A stretch of DNA of 5,952 nt from Psychrobacter sp. (lineage in GTDB: Bacteria; Pseudomonadota; Gammaproteobacteria; Pseudomonadales; Moraxellaceae), in contig JAAXIL010000137.1 of the NCBI GenBank assembly GCA_012270355.1, positions 1 to 5,952 on the forward strand, written 5' to 3'. The position numbers and the translations under genes are program-made. Shown here piece by piece: positions 1-4,933 of this stretch (positions within the stretch are counted from its first letter, which is position 1; every line of letters starts with the position of its first letter). The notes beneath the pieces are model-generated. The model was not told where the DNA came from, searched no databases, and was given only the letters and a program-made list of their open reading frames with translations.

Positions 1-2
1 CT

Positions 3-476
3 TCTTTTTACCAAACGTCGCTTACCGATACCGATGCAGTCGTTGATGCCACTCAGCATCGGGTTAGCCACCTTCATTCACCATTCAACTAGTCCACAAA
101 GCCTAATGCACCATCGCAATTGGCAACGTTTGATAAAACGAGCCGTACCACAAATCGCACAAAAGTTGCCATGCCAAAACAGGTTTATCAGATTGATAAT
201 CAGATAAACGAGACGGCAGAGGGAGCACAGGAGGATAACTATTTTAACGTTGACGAGACAGTTACCGATTCTAGTTATCCAGTTTTGTATGAGCAGGTTT
301 TTGATCACGAAACCTTATGTTTGATACAGACATCTGACGGGTTAGCGGTGATGTCAAAAGAAAAATTAGCTAAAAGATTAGATGATTCCTCACATTTTGC
401 AGGTGTTTTGATTAGTCAATTATCCTATGCTGAGCTAATGACGCTAATGTTAAATACGGCAAAGGTGTTATCATGA
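3..476 (+). pseudogene. mutL: Probable 3' part of mutL (mismatch repair), interrupted by an in-frame TAG
   Basis: One frame is open from the window's left edge to the TGA at 474-476 except for a TAG at 90-92. The residues on both sides of that TAG are similar hydrophilic, Ser/Thr/Asn/Gln-rich sequence, as expected for the MutL linker. From about base 276 the frame resembles the beginning of the MutL C-terminal dimerization domain (VLYEQVFDHETLCLIQTSDG, then an AVMSKEKLAKRL-like strand and helix). Position is the strongest support: mutL lies directly upstream of miaA in many gammaproteobacteria, and here the TGA overlaps the miaA ATG. Changing TAG to CAG (Gln), a single transition, would restore the frame. 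If the stop is real, the downstream piece could start only at weak sites such as TTG 120 or ATG 171. Only about 65 residues of the C-terminal domain are present, far fewer than the roughly 180 in E. coli MutL, so this copy may also be short at its end. The MutL match is by eye and weak; an unrelated small protein starting at TTG 120 remains possible. Confidence 0.45.
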
Positions 477-1603
477 TGAGTCCATCCGCATCACCACTAC
501 CGCAACAAAACAAGACGCATCATAAGAAGTCTGATCAAAAACTGGTCATTTGTTTGCTTGCCCCCACTGCCAGTGGCAAAACCGCTTTGGCTTATGAGTT
601 GTATGATACGCGAAGGTTTGAGATCATCTCAATCGATTCTGCCTTAATTTATCGGGATATGAATATTGGAACCGCAAAGCCCACACCTGATGAGTTGGCT
701 CGCTATCCGCATTACATGGTGGACATTGTTGATCCGCACGACACTTTTAGCGTCGCTCAATTTGTGGAGCAAGTGGCAGAGCTGATCGAAACCATCCATG
801 CCCGAGGCAAAATTCCGCTGTTAGTCGGAGGCACGATGATGTATTTTAATGCCATGTTCACAGGACTATCCCCCGTGCCAGCAACCCATCCCGATATTCG
901 TACCGAGGTCGAGGTATGGCGTAATCAAGTAGGGCTTGAAGCGTTATATGAGCATCTGCAAGTTATCGATCCACCACTTGGGGCAAGTCTTAAGCCCAAT
1001 GACACTCAACGTATCACCCGAGCCATTGAAGTTTATCGCCAAACGGGCAAACCGTTAAGCGATTGGCAAGCCTTGCCGATGCACGCCATCGCCGATAATC
1101 CATCGCAAAAATGGCTCGGACTGGCGATTATGCCTAAACGAGCATGGTTACACGAGCGAATTGCCAAGCGTTTAGAGATGATGTGGGATGAAGGGTTTGT
1201 CGATGAGGTGATGCATATTTTAGAGAATTATCCCGTTAAACCTGATGACCCTGCCATGCGCTGTGTGGGTTATCGACAAGTGGTTAAATATCTTAGGTTG
1301 CTTGAGCAGTGTGATTTGACTGAAAGTGAAAAAATAGACGCACAGATTGAGATGCAAAACAAAGCCCTATATGCCACTCGTCAACTCGCCAAACGGCAAT
1401 ATACATGGCTTAGAAACCTAACTGCCACGCATGGTATTCGTTTTGGACTTGCAACACACCCTTTGGCAGTCCCTTTTATACAAAGTCATCCATCCTATAA
1501 TCCGCATCGGTTCGAACAAAAAATGAGCAAAGTTATTTTGGCGTTTGAATCCATGACACAGGCGGACGCCTATTTACAGGGTTTATTATCCAATTACATT
1601 TAA
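473..1603 (+). CDS. miaA: tRNA dimethylallyltransferase MiaA
   Basis: MiaA transfers a dimethylallyl group to N6 of A37 in tRNAs that read UNN codons, a cytosolic step that stabilises codon-anticodon pairing. Visible family motifs are the P-loop APTASGKT (residues 30-37; many homologues have GPTASGKT), DSALIYRDMNIGTAKP (55-70), the PLLVGGTMMYF segment, DTQRITRAIEVYRQTGKPLS, MRCVGYRQ (262-269) and TRQLAKRQYTWLR (302-314). The start at ATG 473 has AAAGG at 461-465 seven bases upstream. An ATG at 476 follows at once and cannot be excluded. The start overlaps the stop of the preceding mutL-like frame, which suggests translational coupling. At 376 residues it is longer than E. coli MiaA (316): it has about 22 extra polar residues before the P-loop fold and about 60 residues after the last conserved motif. 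No frameshift or loss of a key residue is seen. Confidence 0.97.
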   Translation: MMSPSASPLPQQNKTHHKKSDQKLVICLLAPTASGKTALAYELYDTRRFEIISIDSALIYRDMNIGTAKPTPDELARYPHYMVDIVDPHDTFSVAQFVEQVAELIETIHARGKIPLLVGGTMMYFNAMFTGLSPVPATHPDIRTEVEVWRNQVGLEALYEHLQVIDPPLGASLKPNDTQRITRAIEVYRQTGKPLSDWQALPMHAIADNPSQKWLGLAIMPKRAWLHERIAKRLEMMWDEGFVDEVMHILENYPVKPDDPAMRCVGYRQVVKYLRLLEQCDLTESEKIDAQIEMQNKALYATRQLAKRQYTWLRNLTATHGIRFGLATHPLAVPFIQSHPSYNPHRFEQKMSKVILAFESMTQADAYLQGLLSNYI

Positions 1604-1611
1604 TGAATGGT

Positions 1612-1641
1612 TTGCCAGTCTGCCATGCCACAACGTATAAT
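1612..1641 (+). promoter_or_regulatory. Sigma-70-like promoter for hfq
   Basis: A TTGCCA box (1612-1617, one mismatch to TTGACA) is separated by 18 bases from a perfect TATAAT (1636-1641). It lies just after the miaA stop and points towards hfq. Transcription would begin near 1648, giving an hfq leader of roughly 170 bases. This is a consensus match only. hfq may also be read through from miaA and further upstream, as in other gammaproteobacteria where hfq has several promoters. Confidence 0.6.
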
Positions 1642-1665
1642 GGCAAAGCTTGACGGTATAAAATT

Positions 1666-1687
1666 TTAGCAATCGATTGTTAATTTT
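1666..1687 (+). terminator. Weak terminator-like hairpin in the miaA-hfq gap
   Basis: TTAGCAA (1666-1672) and TTGTTAA (1677-1683) can pair as a 7-bp stem with one G-U pair and a TCGA loop, centred on the perfect palindrome CAATCGATTG (1670-1679). TTTT follows at 1684-1687. It could end miaA transcripts or attenuate the hfq leader, because it lies downstream of the TATAAT at 1636. The stem is AT-rich and the U-tract is short, so it would be weak. Confidence 0.3.
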
Positions 1688-1760
1688 GGATGCGAGCCGA
1701 ATTTTGACTTAACTACATCTTAGAATATCCCTGTTTTAGAACATTAAAGTATTCCCACAT

Positions 1761-1809
1761 AACAACAATCAATTATTGACAACAACCAACTAACAACAAT
1801 AACAAGGAG
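1761..1809 (+). promoter_or_regulatory. AAC/AAT-repeat leader and ribosome binding site of hfq; candidate Hfq autoregulatory site
   Basis: The untranslated leader before hfq carries runs of A-R-N triplets: AACAACAAT at 1761-1769, GACAACAAC at 1779-1787, and AACAACAATAACAAG at 1792-1806. The last run merges into the Shine-Dalgarno sequence AAGGAG (1804-1809), six bases before the ATG. In E. coli the distal face of the Hfq hexamer binds (ARN)n RNA and Hfq represses its own mRNA at the leader. A bound hexamer here would cover the ribosome binding site. The repeats and the SD are seen directly; autoregulation is inference from E. coli. Confidence 0.6.
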
Positions 1810-1815
1810 TCTGCC

Positions 1816-2529
1816 ATGTCAAAAGGACAAACCCTGCAAGATCCATTTTTAAATGCACTTCGCAAAGACCGCATCCCCGTTTCCATCTTTTTGGTGAATG
1901 GTATTAAGCTACAAGGACAAATTGAATCGTTTGATCAATACGTCGTCTTACTTAAAAATACCGTCAGCCAAATGGTCTATAAACACGCCATATCAACGGT
2001 TGTACCAGCCCGTAATCCTCGTACGGGAAGCGGTTATAGTGGAGATGACTTTGCCTCAAGCTCAAACGCTGGCGGTGGCGAGGCTGGCGGTCGAGGGGGG
2101 TCTGGACGTGCTGCAGGCTGCGACAGGGCGGGTAACAATGTGAACACAGGCTACCCGAAACGAGGTGGCTTCACTCGCACCCCAGTCAACCGTGATGAAC
2201 GCATGGGCGGTGGCTTTAATCAAGAGCGAGGCGGATTTGAGCGTCGTCAAGACTATGCCACAGGTTCGCAAGAGGCTCGGCAAGACACAAGAGGTTTTGG
2301 TACAGACCGAGGTCTTGGCGACGCATCGCATGAATCGACAGGTTTTAATCGAGCTGGGTTCGATGAGCGTGGCTTTGGACAACGTGGCTTCGACGGCGAC
2401 AGTTTTGATAAACCGGGCTTTGAGCAGTCAAAAGGGTTTCAAAACCGAGGTTTTTCGGACGATGATAAAGGGTTCGGAGGGCGTGGTTTTGCAAACGATG
2501 ATGCAACCCCTAACTCTGATGAGGAGTGA
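1816..2529 (+). CDS. hfq: RNA chaperone Hfq with long Gly/Phe-rich C-terminal tail
   Basis: Hfq is a hexameric Sm-like protein that pairs small RNAs with mRNAs and alters mRNA stability and translation. Residues 1-65 are a nearly canonical core: [15 protein letters not shown] helix, [20 protein letters not shown] (Sm1, with proximal-face Lys31 and Gln41) and the [11 protein letters not shown]m2 motif (Lys56, His57). Position 25, a distal-face residue that is Tyr in E. coli, is Phe here, a conservative change. The rest (about 170 residues) is a low-complexity tail: first Gly/Ser/Asn-rich, then 13 Gly-Phe dipeptides mixed with Arg and Asp, ending in an acidic tip ([10 protein letters not shown]). 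E. coli Hfq has 102 residues, but long glycine-rich tails are known in Moraxellaceae, so the tail is probably genuine. The acidic tip recalls the E. coli tip that competes with RNA at the basic rim. The ATG at 1816 is fixed by AAGGAG at 1804-1809. A G6 run at 2095-2100 lies in the tail. Confidence 0.97.
   Translation: MSKGQTLQDPFLNALRKDRIPVSIFLVNGIKLQGQIESFDQYVVLLKNTVSQMVYKHAISTVVPARNPRTGSGYSGDDFASSSNAGGGEAGGRGGSGRAAGCDRAGNNVNTGYPKRGGFTRTPVNRDERMGGGFNQERGGFERRQDYATGSQEARQDTRGFGTDRGLGDASHESTGFNRAGFDERGFGQRGFDGDSFDKPGFEQSKGFQNRGFSDDDKGFGGRGFANDDATPNSDEE
2161..2490 (+). repeat. Degenerate Gly-Phe repeat region of the Hfq tail
   Basis: Within hfq, this stretch encodes 13 Gly-Phe dipeptides, mostly as RGF, GGF, AGF or KGF spaced 3 to 15 residues apart, for example [20 protein letters not shown]. 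At the DNA level the recurring element is roughly (c/g)g(t/a)GG(c/t)TT(t/c) followed by Gln, Asp or Asn/Arg codons. Copies are diverged rather than identical, so this is an old repeat maintained at the protein level and not a recent slippage array. Confidence 0.7.
2521..2526 (+). promoter_or_regulatory. Ribosome binding site of kdsD inside the hfq 3' end
   Basis: GAGGAG is formed by the last two Glu codons of hfq, just before its TGA (2527-2529). It is 12 bases from the ATG at 2539 and only 3 bases from the in-frame TTG at 2530, so it favours the ATG although the spacing is a little long. The arrangement implies that ribosomes finishing hfq help to start kdsD. Confidence 0.5.
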
Positions 2530-2538
2530 TTGACTATC

Positions 2539-3633
2539 ATGCCAATCTCCTCTGATTTGCCCTCTCATTCTAAACTTATTTATTCTGACCCTAAATCTGA
2601 ATCCGTCCCTGCTTATGGTGAGACGCTAAACGATTTCGATGCTCAAGACAGTATCTTTACGAGTTCGGTGCTGATTGAGCATGCAAAAAATGCCATCAAT
2701 ACCGAAAAGCAAGCCCTTGAGTTACTCAAAGACGGTTTAGATGAGCGATTTGCTGACGCATGTCGTTTGATACTGGCGTGTCTGGTGCGAGTGGGAGTAA
2801 CGGGCATGTATAAGTCGGGACATATCGGTCGATAAATTTCTGCAACCTTTGCGTCAACTGGCACCCCTGCATTTTTTATGCATCCGGGCGAAGCAGGGCA
2901 TGGTGACTTGGGAATGCTTGTGCCAGGGGATGTACGACTTGCCATTTCAAACTCGGGCGAATCGGACGAAATCAAAACGTTATTGCCCGTCGTCAAGCAG
3001 TTGTCAATTCCACTCATTAGCATCAGCCGAGACAAACGGGGCATGCTACCCAAATCCGCTGACGTACCGCTGACACTTGGGGCATTTGAGGAGGCCTGTC
3101 CGTTGGGACTTGCCCCCACGTCTAGCACCACTGCTACCCTTGCCTTAGGCGATGCCATTGCCGTGGCGTTGGTGCATGCCAAAGGCTTTACTTCTGAGGA
3201 TTTTGCCTTATCGCATCCTGCGGGGGCACTGGGGCGTAAACTGCTCATGCGAGTGCAAGACATCATGCACACAGGTGATGATGACATTCCTCTACCTATT
3301 ATCAGTGCAGATGCTACGTTGAATGATGCGTTGTTTGTGATGACCAGTGGGCGACTCGGTCTGGCAGTATTGACCAATGAAGATGCTCAAGTGATAGGCG
3401 TGTTTACCGATGGCGATTTGCGTCGGGCATTGGCAAACCAAGTCGATTTATCCATCACCATGTCTGACATCATGACCCCCCAGCCCAAAACGGTTTCTCG
3501 AAATTTGCGGGCTTCCGATGCGTTAACACACATGAACGAAAATGCCATCACACAACTGTTGGTAGTGGATGACAATAAGCGTTTGGATGGCATTATTACC
3601 ATTCACGATCTGCTTCAAGCAGGGGTCAGTTAG
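2539..3633 (+). pseudogene. kdsD: D-arabinose 5-phosphate isomerase KdsD (KpsF/GutQ family), interrupted by in-frame TAA
   Basis: KdsD converts ribulose 5-phosphate to arabinose 5-phosphate, the first committed step of Kdo synthesis for lipopolysaccharide. Both halves lie in one frame. The first encodes an N-terminal helical part and the SIS-domain loop up to KSGHIGR; a TAA at 2833-2835 then sits where homologues have Lys (GHIGRK); the frame resumes at once with ISATFASTGTPAFFMHPGEA. The rest is well conserved: HGDLGM, AISNSGESDEI, EACPLGLAPTSSTTATLALG, ALSHPAGALGRKL, then two CBS domains (IMHTG through FTDGDLRRAL, and DIMTP through TIHDLLQAGVS). AAA to TAA is a single substitution. The 3' piece alone (first ATG at 2878) lacks the sugar-binding loop and has no ribosome binding site, so it is unlikely to give active enzyme. 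Residues just before the stop are also atypical (VRVGVTGMYKSG against the usual GRVVVTGMGKSG pattern). A true pseudogene, a recent nonsense mutation and a sequencing error are all possible; a paralogue elsewhere could supply the activity. Start: ATG 2539 is preferred over TTG 2530 on ribosome-binding-site spacing. Confidence 0.9.
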
Positions 3634-3693
3634 GTGTTTTTTATCAACCATAACTATTAATCAAACCATGATAACAATTAAGAGTGATTTCTC

Positions 3694-4224
3694 ATGCAAG
3701 ATTTAATCAAACAAGCGGGCAAAGTGAAGTTGTTGGTACTGGATGTGGATGGCATTTTATCGGACGGCAAAATTATTTATGACGCCAATGGCGTTGAGAC
3801 CAAACAATTTAATGTCAAAGACGGCATCGGCACCAAAGCCCTCAAAAAAATTGGTATTCCCACCGCCATAATTACTGGACGCACTAGCCCGATGGTGGCT
3901 AAACGAGCCGAGGAAATGGGCGTGGCTCATGTGGTACAAGGACGAGATGATAAATTAGTCGCTCTAGACGAATTGCTCAAAGACTTGCCTTACGAACTTG
4001 CCGATTGTGCCTATATGGGCGATGATTTGCCTGACCTCAAAGCCTTGCAGTCGGTTGGGTTTTCCGCAACCGTGCCCAATGCTCATCAAGAAGTATTAAG
4101 CCGAGTTATGATGGTTACGACCCGAGCAGGCGGGGAAGGGGCAGTGCGAGAAGTGTGCGATCTCATCTTAAAAGGTCATGATAAGTACGATGAGCATTTG
4201 TCCGATTATTTATTATCAACCTAA
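3694..4224 (+). CDS. kdsC: 3-deoxy-D-manno-octulosonate 8-phosphate phosphatase KdsC
   Basis: KdsC removes the phosphate from Kdo 8-phosphate, giving free Kdo for lipid A core assembly in the cytosol. It is a small cap-less HAD phosphatase that works as a tetramer. Motif I is LVLDVDGILSDG (residues 15-26, nucleophile and acid/base Asp pair DVD). Then come the FNVKDGIGTKAL segment, motif II IITGRTS, the QGRDDK lysine motif and motif IV YMGDDLPDL; the conserved RAGGEGAVREVCDLIL closes the fold. The 176-residue length is usual for the family (E. coli 188). A weak AAGAG at 3680-3684 precedes the ATG by nine bases. The gene follows kdsD after a 60-base AT-rich gap in which I see no convincing promoter, so it is probably cotranscribed with kdsD and lptC. 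It appears intact even though kdsD is broken. The final five codons including the stop are duplicated just downstream. Confidence 0.96.
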   Translation: MQDLIKQAGKVKLLVLDVDGILSDGKIIYDANGVETKQFNVKDGIGTKALKKIGIPTAIITGRTSPMVAKRAEEMGVAHVVQGRDDKLVALDELLKDLPYELADCAYMGDDLPDLKALQSVGFSATVPNAHQEVLSRVMMVTTRAGGEGAVREVCDLILKGHDKYDEHLSDYLLST

Positions 4225-4240
4225 TTATTATCAACCTAAT
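4211..4240 (+). repeat. Perfect 15-bp tandem duplication across the kdsC stop codon
   Basis: TATTATCAACCTAAT occurs twice, back to back, at 4211-4225 and 4226-4240. The first copy holds the last kdsC codons and its TAA (4222-4224). The second repeats them in the same frame, so the frame reads LLST-stop-LLST-stop, and a TGA follows at 4240-4242. The exact identity suggests a recent slippage duplication. It adds no coding sequence because the first stop is kept. Confidence 0.9.
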
Positions 4241-4257
4241 GAGCCTGTCAGTTTGAT

Positions 4258-4905
4258 ATGAATACCCGCTCACTACTCATTTTTTCGGTCATTATAATGG
4301 TGCTGGCGGTAGCGTTCTACCGTGAGCAAACCAACATCACGCCAACTCAAACTGTGCAAAGTGCTTCGAATATCGAATATCAAGCCGAGGACATTTTAGC
4401 AGTGCAAACCACAGATAGTGGGGTCGCCGAGTATACTTTAACCGCCCGTGAGCTGACGCATTACACCGATCAAAATGCGGATGAACTTGTGGACATGACC
4501 CTCAACTGGCGACCAAACGAGGGTGACGCCCAGCAGATCAGGCTAACGGCGGACACTGCCGTGATGGATTATGATACCCAAATCGTCACCATGCACAATA
4601 ATGTGGTGTTTGCCAATCGGTTTTTATCGCCTTTAAACGGTGCCAATAGTGCTCATCAAGTCGATAACCAATCGCCCGTTCATCAATCGCCTTTAAAACT
4701 TGTGGCTCAAACCCTTATTGGCGATTTAGAACACAAAAAGTTGAGGTCAGATGAACCTGTTATCGTGACCCAAGGGCAAGGCGACAATCAGAATGAATTC
4801 AAATCCGCCTCGATGCAAGCTGACCTCATGACGGGTGATTATGACTTCCGTCAAGTTGCGGTGACTTTTGTGCCCCCCAAACGCCAAGATACGCCGTTGT
4901 TTTAA
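4258..4905 (+). CDS. lptC: LPS export protein LptC
   Basis: LptC is the bitopic inner-membrane protein that takes lipopolysaccharide from the LptB2FG transporter and hands it to periplasmic LptA. Residues 5-21 (SLLIFSVIIMVLAVAFY) form a single N-terminal membrane anchor with a short positive cytosolic end (MNTR). The rest is a periplasmic beta-jellyroll-type domain; YTLTARELTHYTDQNADEL aligns well by eye with E. coli YRLIAQHVEYYSDQ, followed by IRLTADTAVMDYDTQIVTMHNNVVF and LKLVAQTL. At 215 residues it is slightly longer than E. coli LptC (191), partly through a His/Gln/Ser-rich insert around residues 127-141. No good Shine-Dalgarno is seen before the ATG at 4258; the GAG at 4241 is too far away. 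It shares its frame with kdsC across three stop codons. lptA and lptB, the usual next genes, do not follow. Confidence 0.88.
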   Translation: MNTRSLLIFSVIIMVLAVAFYREQTNITPTQTVQSASNIEYQAEDILAVQTTDSGVAEYTLTARELTHYTDQNADELVDMTLNWRPNEGDAQQIRLTADTAVMDYDTQIVTMHNNVVFANRFLSPLNGANSAHQVDNQSPVHQSPLKLVAQTLIGDLEHKKLRSDEPVIVTQGQGDNQNEFKSASMQADLMTGDYDFRQVAVTFVPPKRQDTPLF

Positions 4906-4917
4906 AGGACGATAAAG

Positions 4918-4933
4918 GCGATTACCAAATCGC
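4918..4933. terminator. Small hairpin between convergent lptC and dnaB
   Basis: GCGATT (4918-4923) and AATCGC (4928-4933) form a perfect 6-bp stem with a 4-base ACCA loop in the short gap between the converging genes, overlapping the dnaB stop codon by one base. No T-tract follows on either strand (the minus strand continues CCTTTATCG), so it is at best a weak bidirectional terminator or transcript-end structure. Confidence 0.3.

Noticed and set aside
1..207. Another open + frame from base 1 to a TAA at 205-207
   Set aside because: Its translation is His/Pro/Arg-rich and lacks the linker-like character of the frame ending at 476; it has no visible link to miaA. A frameshifted upstream gene cannot be fully excluded.
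1704..1726. TTGACT (1704-1709) with TAGAAT (1721-1726) as a second hfq promoter
   Set aside because: The spacing is only 11 bases, too short for a sigma-70 promoter.
2062..2382. Antisense and alternative-frame ORFs over the hfq tail (also + strand 2165-2533)
   Set aside because: The low-complexity GC-rich repeat sequence keeps several frames open by chance; none shows family motifs or a ribosome binding site.
90..2835. Stop-codon reassignment or programmed readthrough to explain TAG (90) and TAA (2833)
   Set aside because: The two stops would need different amino acids (Gln and Lys by context), other genes here end normally at TAA, TGA or TAG, and no stimulatory hairpin is seen after either codon.
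2643..3377. A 244-codon open frame on the minus strand across kdsD
   Set aside because: It lies opposite strongly conserved SIS/CBS coding sequence; its translation is Ser/Ala/Pro-rich with no recognisable domain, as expected for a codon-bias shadow.
3634..3693. Internal promoter for kdsC-lptC in the 60-base gap
   Set aside because: The AT-rich gap has TATTAA-like sequence but no matching -35 box at a usable distance.
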